A DNA stretch of 64,000 nucleotides from Cellulomonas edaphi (GTDB lineage: Bacteria; Actinomycetota; Actinomycetes; Actinomycetales; Cellulomonadaceae), in the NCBI RefSeq assembly GCF_030362815.1, contig NZ_JAUCGR010000004.1, forward strand, positions 240,435-304,434, given 5' to 3'. Shown here in pieces: positions 39,498 to 47,074 of this stretch. Positions within the stretch are counted from its first letter, which is position 1. The number at the start of each line of letters is the position of its first letter. Made by a program: the position numbers and the translations under genes. Under the pieces are notes generated by a model. The model saw only the letters and a program-made list of their open reading frames with translations. It made no database searches and was not told where the DNA came from.

Positions 39498-40762
39498 AAC
39501 ACCCAGCTGCACACGGGCGCGACCGGCCAGCCGAACGCTCCGCCCGCCTGCAGCGCGGCGCCCGCCGCGTGCTCGACGACGAGCCCCGCGGTGACCATCG
39601 CCGTGAGCGACCGCCCGCCGAGGTAGGCCGCCCCGAGCTCGCGCACGTGCACGGTCAGCGCCGGCTCGGCGTCGGTCGGCTCGACCCGCGCACCATACGT
39701 CCCGTCGTCGCCGCGCTCACCCGTGACCAGGCGCCACCTGCGGGCGTTGGCGGGGAGGTGCGCGTCGGTGACGTCGAGCACCACGTCCAGCGGTGCCAGG
39801 TAGCGGCGTCCCGCCAGCGCGGCCGGCACGTCGAGGAGCCGCACCCAGACGTTGTCGGCCAGCCGGGGGAGTGCCGCTCGGACGTCCACCAGCAGGTGCA
39901 CGAGCGCGTCGTCGGTCGGGAGCAGCCAGGTCGAGACATCGCTGGTGAGGTCCAGGTCCAGCACGAACGACCACAGCCGGTGCGCCGCGGCCGCGTCGAC
40001 GGCCACGGACTCGCGCACGCTGACGGGGTAGCGCGGACCCGCGTCCACCCACGTCTCCTTGCGGCGCAGCAGCGCGTACGCGCGCGGGTCGCCGTCCTGG
40101 TCCCGGACGACCACGATGCGCAGCGGCTCACCGCCGTCACGCCACGCCGGCGGGTCCACGACGGGCCTGGCCTGCAGCGCCGCCGTATTCCGCGGCATCC
40201 AGCCCGGGCGCCCGGCTCCGGCTCGACGGTGCAGGTCGGACACCAGGTCCGTGTGGCGTTCGCGGTCCACCGGCTCGAACGAGACCGTGAGCGCCTCGGA
40301 ACCGGCGATCTCGCGGAGCTTGGCACCGCGCGGGATCTTGAGCCGGAGGTCGTCCGCGGCCGAGCCGTAGCCGAACCGGCCGTAGATGGCGGTCTCGGCG
40401 GCAAACAGCGCCGACACGGGCTCGCCGCGGCCGAGCGCGCGCTCGAAGTGCGTGCCGATCATCGCGCTCAGCAGACCCCGGCGGCGCTCGTCGGGCCGGA
40501 CGCCCACCCAGGTCAGCCCCGCGCACGGGACCGACGCGCCGGGCACCGGCAGCTCGAAGGCGTACGACGAGTGCACGGCAGCGAGCGTGCCGTCGGCTCG
40601 CTCGACCGCCATCGTCCGGTCCCACTCGAGCGTGTTCGGCACCTCCGCCAGCGTCTCGGGCGTCGGCTCGAACCCGAAGGCGAGGTGGTCGACGGCGACG
40701 AACTCGTCCTTGCGCGACTCCGGGACGGACACGATGCGGTAGCCGGCGGGCAGTGGGCTCAT
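39494..40762 (-). CDS. Eis-family N-acetyltransferase
   Basis: A 422-residue GNAT acetyltransferase with the Eis layout: an N-terminal GNAT domain with WVGVRPDERRRGLLSAMIGTHFERA near residues 85-109 (acetyl-CoA loop), a second GNAT-like domain, and a C-terminal sterol-carrier-like domain ending SWVF, whose terminal carboxylate takes part in catalysis in Eis. Relatives acetylate amines on aminoglycosides or proteins; the real substrate is unknown. ATG 40762 (MSPLPAGY) is preferred; ATG 40771 is possible. It follows the alkyltransferase-like gene by 24-33 bases on the same strand. Confidence 0.88.
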   Translation of the reverse strand: MSPLPAGYRIVSVPESRKDEFVAVDHLAFGFEPTPETLAEVPNTLEWDRTMAVERADGTLAAVHSSYAFELPVPGASVPCAGLTWVGVRPDERRRGLLSAMIGTHFERALGRGEPVSALFAAETAIYGRFGYGSAADDLRLKIPRGAKLREIAGSEALTVSFEPVDRERHTDLVSDLHRRAGAGRPGWMPRNTAALQARPVVDPPAWRDGGEPLRIVVVRDQDGDPRAYALLRRKETWVDAGPRYPVSVRESVAVDAAAAHRLWSFVLDLDLTSDVSTWLLPTDDALVHLLVDVRAALPRLADNVWVRLLDVPAALAGRRYLAPLDVVLDVTDAHLPANARRWRLVTGERGDDGTYGARVEPTDAEPALTVHVRELGAAYLGGRSLTAMVTAGLVVEHAAGAALQAGGAFGWPVAPVCSWVF

Positions 40763-40795
40763 GCGGGCCATCGTGCCGTCGGGACCGCGCGGCGA

Positions 40796-41131
40796 CTACT
40801 CCAATTCGTCCGGGAACCAGATCGCCTGCCGCAGGCGCACCCGGCTCCCGTCCGCGCTGAGCGGCGTCGACTCGGCGACCAGGTGCTCGAGCGCGCGCGA
40901 GAGGTGGCGAGCAGGTGGCGCGCCGGAGGCGTTGACCACCCGCCACCACGGGACCCCGCTGCCGGCGTGCGCGAGGACCTGCCCCACCTGACGGGGGCCG
41001 CCGCGCCGCCGGTGGCCCGCCGCCTCGAGCTGGTCGGCGACCACCTCCGCGATCGTGCCGTAGGTCATCGCCCGGCCGGACGGGATGGCCTCGACGAGGT
41101 CGAGCACCGCCTCGACGTAGTCGTCGTCCAT
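40796..41131 (-). CDS. Alkyltransferase-like (ATL) DNA repair protein
   Basis: A 111-residue homologue of the DNA-binding domain of O6-methylguanine-DNA methyltransferase. IPSGRAMTYGTIAEVV near residues 16-31 and RQVGQVLAHAG near 47-57 form the helix-turn-helix region. The active-site PCHRV of MGMT is PWWRV here (residues 61-65), with Trp62 in the Cys position, so it cannot accept alkyl groups. ATL proteins flag O6-alkylguanine for nucleotide excision repair. The ATG at 41131 has a GAGGGGG site 7 bases after the LLM gene. Confidence 0.93.
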   Translation of the reverse strand: MDDDYVEAVLDLVEAIPSGRAMTYGTIAEVVADQLEAAGHRRRGGPRQVGQVLAHAGSGVPWWRVVNASGAPPARHLSRALEHLVAESTPLSADGSRVRLRQAIWFPDELE

Positions 41132-41138
41132 CGCCCCC

Positions 41139-42173
41139 TCAGTCCTGTGCCAGCAGCTCCGCGATCGCTGGCAGGGTACGCGGGTCGCCCTGCACGAGCA
41201 TCGTCGTGACGGCGGTGCTGCGCCAGGCCGGCAGCTGGGCGCGGATGTCGTCCGCCGTGCCCACGAGAGCGATGTCGCGGATGAGCTCGGTGGGCACCGC
41301 CGCGGCCGCGCGTTGCTTGTCGCCCGCCAGGTAGTGCGCCTGGATCTCGTCGCACGCCTCGGCGTAGCCGAGCCTGTCGAGGACGTTGCGGTGGAAGTTG
41401 GCGCCCTTCGCCCCCATCCCACCCGCGTACAGGGCCACGAACGGGCGGATGGTGTCGGCCGCGCCCTCGACGTCCTCACCCAGGACCACGGGTACGGCCG
41501 CGGTGATCTCGAACTCCGCGGGGTCGCTGAGCCCCGCCTGGCGCACGGCGAACCCCGAGTCGAGCAGGGTGCGGTACTCGTCGTCCATGCGCGGCGAGTA
41601 GAACAGGGGCAGCCAGCCGTCGGCGATCTCGGCCGACATCGCGATGTTCTTGGGCCCCTCCGCCGCGAGGTGGATGGGCAGGCGCGCGCGCAGCGGGTGG
41701 ACCGTCGAGCGCAGGGGCTTTCCCAGTCCGGTCCCGCCGTCCAGCGGCAGCTGGAAGAACTCGCCGTCGAATGTCACCGGCGCCTCGCGGGCCAGCACCT
41801 GGCGCACGATCGCCACGTACTCGCGCGTGCGGGCCAGCGGCTTGGGGTACGGCTGGCCGTACCAGCCCTCGACGACCTGCGGCCCGGAGGCCCCCAGCCC
41901 GAGCACGAACCGCCCGCCGGAGAGGTGGTCCAGCGTGAGGGCCGCCATCGCCGCGGCCGTGGGCGTGCGGGCCGACAGCTGGGCGATGGCGGTGCCGAGC
42001 CGGATGGTCGTCGTGCGCGAGCCCCACCAAGCCAAGGGGGTCAGCGCGTCGGACCCGTAGGCCTCCGCGGTCCACAGGGAGTCGAAGCCCAGCTGCTCGG
42101 CGGCGAGCACGGTCTCCTGCGCGTGCGGGGGCGGGCCCGCCGACCAGTAGCCCATGTAGTAGCCCAGGCGCAC
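41139..42173 (-). CDS. LLM-class F420-dependent oxidoreductase
   Basis: A 344-residue luciferase-like monooxygenase/dehydrogenase fold protein that in actinobacteria usually uses coenzyme F420. [14 protein letters not shown] near 3-16, [23 protein letters not shown] near 32-54, [13 protein letters not shown] near 59-71 and [19 protein letters not shown] near 88-106 match the group. The substrate is unknown. GTG 42173 has GGAGGT at a good distance. The gene heads a likely operon with the ATL and Eis-like genes. Confidence 0.9.
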   Translation of the reverse strand: MRLGYYMGYWSAGPPPHAQETVLAAEQLGFDSLWTAEAYGSDALTPLAWWGSRTTTIRLGTAIAQLSARTPTAAAMAALTLDHLSGGRFVLGLGASGPQVVEGWYGQPYPKPLARTREYVAIVRQVLAREAPVTFDGEFFQLPLDGGTGLGKPLRSTVHPLRARLPIHLAAEGPKNIAMSAEIADGWLPLFYSPRMDDEYRTLLDSGFAVRQAGLSDPAEFEITAAVPVVLGEDVEGAADTIRPFVALYAGGMGAKGANFHRNVLDRLGYAEACDEIQAHYLAGDKQRAAAAVPTELIRDIALVGTADDIRAQLPAWRSTAVTTMLVQGDPRTLPAIAELLAQD

Positions 42174-42243
42174 GACGACCTCCCGTTCCTCGCGTCCGCG
42201 GTGACGCGACGGTCACCCTATCGGTTGTTACCCGCGAGTAGCT

Positions 42244-43221
42244 TCAGACGGCACGGGCACGGTCGGCGAGGGTGTTGAGCAGCGCCGCACCCGTCGCGGC
42301 GTCGTCGACCGTCACCACCACGACGCGGCCGCCCGTCCGCTCGACCTCCAGCGCCTCGCCCGTGCGCAGCACGATCCCGGTCCGCCCACCTCGCCCGACG
42401 CGGTAGCCCCAGCCGCCGAACTCCTTGAGGGGGTGGACGCTCGTCACGCGGGCCGCCACCACCTCGTCGAGCGGCACGCGCACCGTCGGCCAGCCCAGGA
42501 TCCCGCGGGCCACCAGCCCGCGCTCGTCCACCGTCGCGTCCAACGCGACCATCGAGAGCAGCAGGGCGGCGAGCACCGCCGCGACCAGGCCCAGGGCCCA
42601 CATGCGCGTCACGACGGACAGGCCCAGCACCACGAGCACCACCGCGACACCGACGGTGAGCGTGGCCCGCGAGAACACGTCCCTGCGCCAGACCGCTCGC
42701 TCGGTCGCGGCCAGCGCCAGGCGCGGCGCCGAGGGGTCGACGGCGGACGCCGCCGGCTGGTCCGCATCTGCGGGCGTCAGCGCCGCGGCCAGCGTACCGA
42801 GCGCCAGGCCAGCGACGATCGCGACGGCCAGCGGCGTCGCGATCCCCGGCGCCGTCGTCGGGTCGGCGAGCCCGCGCTGCGCCTCGAGCGGTCCGAGGAC
42901 GATCACCGCGAGGAAGCCGGCCATCCCGACGCTGGAGCCCGCGGCGATGCGCCGCGTGGAGGAGGCGTGCCCGGCGAAGAAGGCCAGCGCCCAGGCGCCG
43001 ACGGCGATGACCACCCCCGCGACGACCGCGGGCAGGATCGCCGATGCCAGCGAGCCGAAGCCGTCGGGTCCCTCCGCACCCCAGTGCACTGCCACGGGGT
43101 CGGGCAGCTCGTCGGCCCAGCTGGCAGCGAGGAGCGTGGCCGCGCCCAGCAGGACGAGCGGGACGACGAGCGTGAGCAGGGTCGTCGCGACTCGGTGGGG
43201 GGCGTGCGTGCGGCGGGTCAA
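42244..43221 (-). CDS. DUF1648-type membrane protein
   Basis: A 325-residue membrane protein. The N-terminal part, LLGAATLLAASWADELPDPVAVHWGAEGPDGFGS, matches the DUF1648 domain, with helices near residues 11-33, 61-82, 96-113, 131-149 and two more near 193-228. A C-terminal cytoplasmic domain carries ARGILGWPTVRVPLDEVVAA. Related proteins are encoded next to GntR (YtrA-type) regulators, as here. Its TTG start overlaps the regulator's stop (TTGA), so they form one operon. The function is unknown; a cell-envelope or antibiotic-sensing role is inference. Confidence 0.78.
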   Translation of the reverse strand: MTRRTHAPHRVATTLLTLVVPLVLLGAATLLAASWADELPDPVAVHWGAEGPDGFGSLASAILPAVVAGVVIAVGAWALAFFAGHASSTRRIAAGSSVGMAGFLAVIVLGPLEAQRGLADPTTAPGIATPLAVAIVAGLALGTLAAALTPADADQPAASAVDPSAPRLALAATERAVWRRDVFSRATLTVGVAVVLVVLGLSVVTRMWALGLVAAVLAALLLSMVALDATVDERGLVARGILGWPTVRVPLDEVVAARVTSVHPLKEFGGWGYRVGRGGRTGIVLRTGEALEVERTGGRVVVVTVDDAATGAALLNTLADRARAV

Positions 43222-43565
43222 CTCAGTGCCTCCTTGAGCAGGGCCACTGCCGTGGCCGGGGGGATGTCGAGGTCGCGGGCCGCCGCGGCGGCGGCGGCGA
43301 TCGCAGCGTGCAACCGCGTGTGATCGGGGGCGCTCACGACGACGGCACCCCGACCCCGGCGCAGCTCGATCACGCCGTCGTCGCGCAGCTGCTGGTAGGC
43401 GCGCAGGACCGTGTGCAGGTTGACGTCGAGCGACGCGGCCAGGTCCCGCGCCGACGGCAGCCGCGTCCCGACCGCGAGCTCGCCGCGCGACACGAGCGCG
43501 CGCACCTGCGCGCCGATCTGCTCGAAGAGCGGCTCGGCAGACGTGGGATCGATCCGGATGAGCAC
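43218..43565 (-). CDS. GntR-family regulator, YtrA type
   Basis: A 115-residue short GntR regulator. The winged helix-turn-helix is near residues 10-75 (PLFEQIGAQVRALVSRGELAVGTRLPSARDLAASLDVNLHTVLRAYQQL), followed by a short dimerisation helix rather than a ligand domain, as in YtrA. It starts at GTG 43565. A TAGGAT hexamer 7 bases upstream predicts a leaderless mRNA. An inverted repeat covering the promoter suggests autorepression. The DUF1648 gene follows with overlapping codons and is the likely target. Confidence 0.9.
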   Translation of the reverse strand: MLIRIDPTSAEPLFEQIGAQVRALVSRGELAVGTRLPSARDLAASLDVNLHTVLRAYQQLRDDGVIELRRGRGAVVVSAPDHTRLHAAIAAAAAAARDLDIPPATAVALLKEALS

Positions 43566-43572
43566 GTCGACG

Positions 43573-43602
43573 ATCCTAGTTGTTACACGTCAACTAGAAC
43601 AA
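43573..43602 (-). promoter_or_regulatory. Promoter and YtrA-type operator of the GntR gene
   Basis: On the minus strand, -35 TTGTTC (43597-43602) and -10 TAGGAT (43573-43578) are 18 bases apart, and the GTG start lies 7 bases further. The perfect inverted repeat CTAGTTG-N8-CAACTAG (43576-43597) spans the spacer and parts of both hexamers, and an overlapping AGTTGTT/AACAACT pair is also present. Binding here would block polymerase. Confidence 0.6.
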
Positions 43603-43644
43603 CTTGCGCACCGTCGCGCCGCCTCCCGGACGGGGACAAGGACC

Positions 43645-43986
43645 TCAGAGCCGGGCGTCGAGGGCGCCGTCGTCGGGCACGAACCACACGTGCGAGCCGC
43701 GGTTGGACTCGGCGATCCACGCGGTCAGCGCCGAGCTGCGCGCGGCGTGGTCGCTGACGTCGCCCACGACGGCGAGAACCAGGTGGTAGTTGACCAGCTT
43801 CTGCGCGACGTCTCCGGCGAAGCCGCTGCTCAGGTCGAAGAACGCGGGGTGGAGCCGGGAGACGGGAACCGCGATGACCTCGGCCTCGACGGACCAGGCG
43901 TCGCCCACGAGGTCGAGCACGTCGGCCACCGTCGACACGAGCGGTCCCTCGTCGGCCAGGCGGCTCACGCGGCGCTTGCCGGCCAT
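43645..43986 (-). CDS. DUF4180 protein
   Basis: A 113-residue protein whose core, PAFFDLSSGFAGDVAQKLVNYHLVLAVVGDVS near residues 47-78 and WIAESNRGSHVWFV near 89-102, matches DUF4180, small soluble proteins of unknown function resembling STAS/SpoIIAA-type folds. The ATG at 43986 has a GAGGAG site. It lies 22 bases after the cysE stop on the same strand and is probably the last gene of cysK-cysE-DUF4180. A role in sulphur metabolism is not known. Confidence 0.8.
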   Translation of the reverse strand: MAGKRRVSRLADEGPLVSTVADVLDLVGDAWSVEAEVIAVPVSRLHPAFFDLSSGFAGDVAQKLVNYHLVLAVVGDVSDHAARSSALTAWIAESNRGSHVWFVPDDGALDARL

Positions 43987-44008
43987 GGGCTCGCTCCTCG
44001 ATCCGGGT

Positions 44009-44593
44009 CTAGATGTAGATGGCAGGGTCATCGATTTCGGCGTCGAAGGGCGCCGCGGCAGGCCGCAGCCGGATCGTGGCCGGAACGCCGACGGCGATCG
44101 CGCCCGGGGGCACGTCGTGGATCACCACCGCGTTGGCGCCGATCTGCGCGCCGTCACCGATCCAGACCGGGCCGAGGATCTTGGCGCCCGCGCCCACCAC
44201 GACGCCGTCGCCCACGGTCGGGTGCCGCTTGCCGTGCCGCATGGACTTGCCGCCGAGCGTCGAGCCGTGGAACAGCACCACGTCGTCGCCCACCTCGGCG
44301 GTCTCGCCGATGACCACGCCCATGCCGTGGTCGATGAACAGCCTCCGGCCCAGACGCGCGCCGGGGTGGATCTCGATCCCGGTCAGCGCGCGCACGAACT
44401 GGGAGAAGAGCCGCGCGGGCAGCCGCAGGGTCGGCACGCGCCACATCCGGTGCGCCAGCCGGTACGTCCACACGGCGTGCACCCCCGGGTACGCCAGGGC
44501 GACCTCGAGGAGCGAGCGCGCCGCGGGGTCGCGGCGACGGGCTGCGTCGAGATCCTCCCGGAGCGTGGCCAGGAAGTGCTGCGGGTCGGACAT
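44009..44593 (-). CDS. cysE: Serine O-acetyltransferase
   Basis: A 194-residue hexapeptide-repeat enzyme making O-acetyl-L-serine from serine and acetyl-CoA, the first step of cysteine synthesis. [46 protein letters not shown] near residues 66-111 includes the catalytic Asp-His pair, followed by left-handed helix repeats. It has the short N-terminus of the epsC/actinobacterial type. ATG 44593 is preferred over 44599. It is downstream of cysK, with a strong hairpin between them. The C-terminus ends DDPAIYI: the terminal Ile could bind CysK in a cysteine synthase complex. Confidence 0.94.
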   Translation of the reverse strand: MSDPQHFLATLREDLDAARRRDPAARSLLEVALAYPGVHAVWTYRLAHRMWRVPTLRLPARLFSQFVRALTGIEIHPGARLGRRLFIDHGMGVVIGETAEVGDDVVLFHGSTLGGKSMRHGKRHPTVGDGVVVGAGAKILGPVWIGDGAQIGANAVVIHDVPPGAIAVGVPATIRLRPAAAPFDAEIDDPAIYI

Positions 44594-44631
44594 CGGCATC
44601 TCGGTTCTGTGGTGCGTGCGGGGGACGAGCG

Positions 44632-44663
44632 CTCCCGGGCCCGCGCGTGCGCGGGCCCGGGAG
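44632..44663 (-). terminator. Intercistronic hairpin between cysK and cysE
   Basis: A perfect 15-bp inverted repeat (44632-44646 and 44649-44663) with a 2-base tip, placed between the cysK stop and the cysE start on the same strand. It may terminate part of the transcripts or protect the cysK mRNA end, giving more CysK than CysE. It has no U tract. Confidence 0.6.
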
Positions 44664-44668
44664 GGTGA

Positions 44669-45604
44669 TCAGTCGAGCAGGTCGGCGTAGAGGATCGTCG
44701 ACAGGTACCGCTCGCCGAACGACGGGATGATCGTGACGATCAGCTTGCCCGCGTTCTCCGGCCGCTCCGCCAGCTGCTTGGCGGCGTAGAGGGCGGCGCC
44801 CGACGAGATGCCGACGAGCAGGCCCTCTTCGGCGGCGGCGCGACGCGCGTAGGCGACGGCCGTCTCCGCGTCGACGTCGATGACCTCGTCGTACACGCTG
44901 GTGTCGAGGATCTCGGGCACGAAGTTGGCGCCGATGCCCTGGATCTTGTGCGGACCGGGCTGGCCGCCGTTGAGGATGGGGGACTCGGCGGGCTCGACGG
45001 CGACGATCTGGATGCCCGGCTTGCGCTCCTTGAGCACCTGGCCGACGCCAGTGATGGTGCCGCCCGTGCCGATGCCCGCCACGAGGATGTCGATCTCGCC
45101 GTCCGTGTCGGCCCAGATCTCCTCGGCCGTGGTCTTGCGGTGGATGGCCGGGTTGGCCTCGTTGGCGAACTGGCGCGCGAGGATCGCGCCCGGGCGCTCG
45201 CCGACAATCTCGTCGGCCTTGTTGACGGCACCCTTCATGCCCTCGGAACCCGGCGTGAGGATGAGCTCCGCGCCGAACGCGCGCAGCAGTGCGCGCCGCT
45301 CCTTCGACATGGTCTCGGGCATGGTCAGCACGACCTTGTAGCCGCGCGCCGCGCCGACGAACGCCAGGGCGATGCCGGTGTTGCCCGACGTCGCCTCGAC
45401 GATGGTGCCGCCGGGCTTGAGGTCACCCGACGCCTCGGCGGCGTCGATGATCGCGACGCCGATGCGGTCCTTGACCGAGTTGGCGGGGTTGTAGAACTCG
45501 AGCTTGCCGACGACCGTCGCGCCCGCGCCGTCGGTGATCTTGTTGATGCGGACCAGGGGGGTGTTGCCGACCAGCGCGGTCGCGTCGTCGTAGATGCGTG
45601 CCAT
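44669..45604 (-). CDS. cysK: Cysteine synthase A (O-acetylserine sulfhydrylase)
   Basis: A 311-residue PLP enzyme converting O-acetylserine and sulfide to cysteine. The PLP lysine is Lys45 in [11 protein letters not shown]. The substrate loop TSGNTG is near residues 72-77, and the phosphate-cradle GTGGTITG near 180-187, with GISSGAA near 267-273. The ATG at 45604 has AGAGGA at a good distance. Transcripts begin about 315 bases upstream and carry a cysteine-rich leader ORF. cysE follows. Confidence 0.96.
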   Translation of the reverse strand: MARIYDDATALVGNTPLVRINKITDGAGATVVGKLEFYNPANSVKDRIGVAIIDAAEASGDLKPGGTIVEATSGNTGIALAFVGAARGYKVVLTMPETMSKERRALLRAFGAELILTPGSEGMKGAVNKADEIVGERPGAILARQFANEANPAIHRKTTAEEIWADTDGEIDILVAGIGTGGTITGVGQVLKERKPGIQIVAVEPAESPILNGGQPGPHKIQGIGANFVPEILDTSVYDEVIDVDAETAVAYARRAAAEEGLLVGISSGAALYAAKQLAERPENAGKLIVTIIPSFGERYLSTILYADLLD

Positions 45605-45725
45605 GGTTCCTCTTCGGTCGAGCCGCCGTCAGGTCGACGGCGAGCGGGGGACTGCCTGGGCTGGCGCCGCGGTCCCGGGCGGGTGCGGCGTGGTGCGTGG
45701 TCCTCGCGAGGGGCGGGGACGGGGC

Positions 45726-45789
45726 GAGCACTGGCGCCGGCGCCGGCCCCCCGTCAGGGAGTCCGCGCGGACGGGAGCGGCCAGCGCTC
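45726..45789 (-). promoter_or_regulatory. Putative attenuator stem of the cysK leader
   Basis: On the minus strand, GAGCGCTGGC (45789-45780), beginning in the stop codon of the leader ORF, can pair with GCCAGTGCTC (45735-45726), 9 Watson-Crick pairs and one G-U. Inside are CCCGTC/GACGGG and the palindrome GTCCGCGCGGAC. A ribosome stalled on the cysteine codons would cover the left arm. The fold is my reading, not a computed structure. Confidence 0.45.
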
Positions 45790-45860
45790 TACCGACAGCG
45801 ACAACAGGGCGCGACGAGGGCGCGCGGGGAGGCGGCGGGAGCGGCCGTGTGCACGCGCAT
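45789..45860 (-). CDS. Cysteine-rich leader peptide of cysK, 23 aa
   Basis: A short ORF in the cysK leader, starting at ATG 45860 and ending with TAG at 45789-45791. It has a strong ribosome site (GGAGGA about 8 bases before the ATG). The peptide begins MRVHTAAPAAS and ends with Cys-Cys-Arg-Cys-Arg just before the stop, three cysteines in the last five residues, encoded TGT TGT CGC TGT CGG. TGT is rare in such GC-rich genomes. Polycysteine leader ORFs that attenuate cysteine genes are known in mycobacteria. Its position 185 bases before cysK, followed by an inverted repeat, makes cysteine-responsive attenuation likely. Expression is inferred. Confidence 0.75.
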   Translation of the reverse strand: MRVHTAAPAASPRALVAPCCRCR

Positions 45861-45925
45861 CGCTTCGTCCTCCAGGACCGGTGTGGTCGGATGCGGCCCG
45901 TGGGCACGGGACGCGATCGAGCCCG

Positions 45926-45955
45926 ACGCTACTGGTAACGCACGGGACCGCGCAA
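45926..45955 (-). promoter_or_regulatory. Likely promoter of the leader-cysK-cysE operon
   Basis: Minus-strand -35 TTGCGC (45950-45955) and -10 TAGCGT (45926-45931) are separated by 18 bases. Transcription would start near 45919, giving a leader of about 60 bases before the Cys ORF and about 315 before cysK. Confidence 0.5.
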
Positions 45956-46023
45956 AGGATCCCGCGGTCGAGCACCGTCGGCGACCCGCGCGGGACGAGG
46001 TTGACGACGACCGGGTCGTTTGC

Positions 46024-46057
46024 CAAGGTGTGCCTTGCCTAAGTAAGTCTCACCTAA
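46024..46057 (+). promoter_or_regulatory. Two overlapping DtxR/IdeR-type iron boxes
   Basis: Against the 19-base consensus TWAGGTTAGSCTAACCTWA, the stretch 46039-46057 matches 14 positions and 46024-46042 matches 13. They share CTAA. They lie 12-46 bases before the lipoprotein start, where an iron-loaded DtxR-family repressor would block transcription. The counts are by eye. Confidence 0.65.
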
Positions 46058-46069
46058 CCAAGGATGCCC

Positions 46070-47074
46070 ATGTCGCGCCGCCCGTTCGCCGCTCTCGCTC
46101 TGCTCTCCGCGCTCGCCGTAGGGGCGTGCTCCTCCGCCGCCGGGTCCGCGGCGGGGCCGACGGCCACGCCGAGTGCCTCGACGGGCTGGTCGTACACCTC
46201 GGGCGACGGCAAGACGTACACGGCCGACGAGGTCCCGACGCGGATCATCGCGCACGCCTACGCCGCGAAGGCGCTGATGAGCTACGGCATCCGGCCGATC
46301 GCCGTGTACGCGGACGGGCCGATCGACGGCGACGTGGGTTTGCAGGGCGTGGACTTCGACGGCGTCGAGGTGCTGAGCGAGGAGTGGGGGCACATCGACG
46401 TGGAGAAGGCTGCGACCCTCGACCCCGACCTGATCGTGGGCGACTGGTGGCCTGCCGAGAAGGCGTACTCCGGGCTCGAGGGGGGCGTCGAGGAGGCGAG
46501 CAAGAAGATGGCCACGCTCGCGACGGTCGTCGGGCCGTCGCAGGGCGACTCGATCGTCGAGCTGGTCGAGGGGTATGCGGAGCTCGCGGAGTCGCTGGGC
46601 GCCGACGCGAGCGTCGTCGAGGAGCAGCGCGTGGCCTTCGACGCAGCCGTGAGCGACCTCGAGCGCGCCACGGCGGCCAAGCCCGATCTCGACGTGCTCG
46701 CGATCAGCCCCTGGGAGGACACCTACGCCGTCGCGGTGCCGACGTACGCGCCCGAGCTGCTGGACCTGCAGCGCTGGGGGCTGCGCGTCATCGACCCGCA
46801 GAAGCCGGACGCCGACTTCCCTTACTGGGAGTCCCTGTCCTTCGAGAACGCCGACACGTACCAGCCGGACGCGCTGCTCTTCGACGACCGGAACTACCCC
46901 GGCAACCGCGACACGCTGGCGCGCCAGCCCATCGCCTCGAGCATCAAGGCCTTTGCCGCCGGTGCCACCACGACGTGGCCGGCGTACTGGCTGCACACCT
47001 ACCCGGACTACACGGCACAGCTGCAGCGGCTCACGGAGTTCGTCGAGCAGGCCGACGAGACCGTCGGGGACTGA
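46070..47074 (+). CDS. Iron-siderophore ABC transporter substrate-binding lipoprotein
   Basis: A 334-residue periplasmic-binding-protein homologue of the FecB/FepB type. The lipobox LAVGAC places the lipidated Cys at residue 20 after a signal peptide; an Ala/Ser/Thr linker follows. TRIIAHAYAAKALMSYGIRPIAVY and LDPDLIVGDWW mark the two lobes. It would capture ferric siderophores at the outer face. ATG 46070 has AAGGA upstream; ATG 46064 is the alternative. The stop overlaps the permease start by one base (TGATG). Iron boxes precede it. Confidence 0.9.
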   Translation: MSRRPFAALALLSALAVGACSSAAGSAAGPTATPSASTGWSYTSGDGKTYTADEVPTRIIAHAYAAKALMSYGIRPIAVYADGPIDGDVGLQGVDFDGVEVLSEEWGHIDVEKAATLDPDLIVGDWWPAEKAYSGLEGGVEEASKKMATLATVVGPSQGDSIVELVEGYAELAESLGADASVVEEQRVAFDAAVSDLERATAAKPDLDVLAISPWEDTYAVAVPTYAPELLDLQRWGLRVIDPQKPDADFPYWESLSFENADTYQPDALLFDDRNYPGNRDTLARQPIASSIKAFAAGATTTWPAYWLHTYPDYTAQLQRLTEFVEQADETVGD

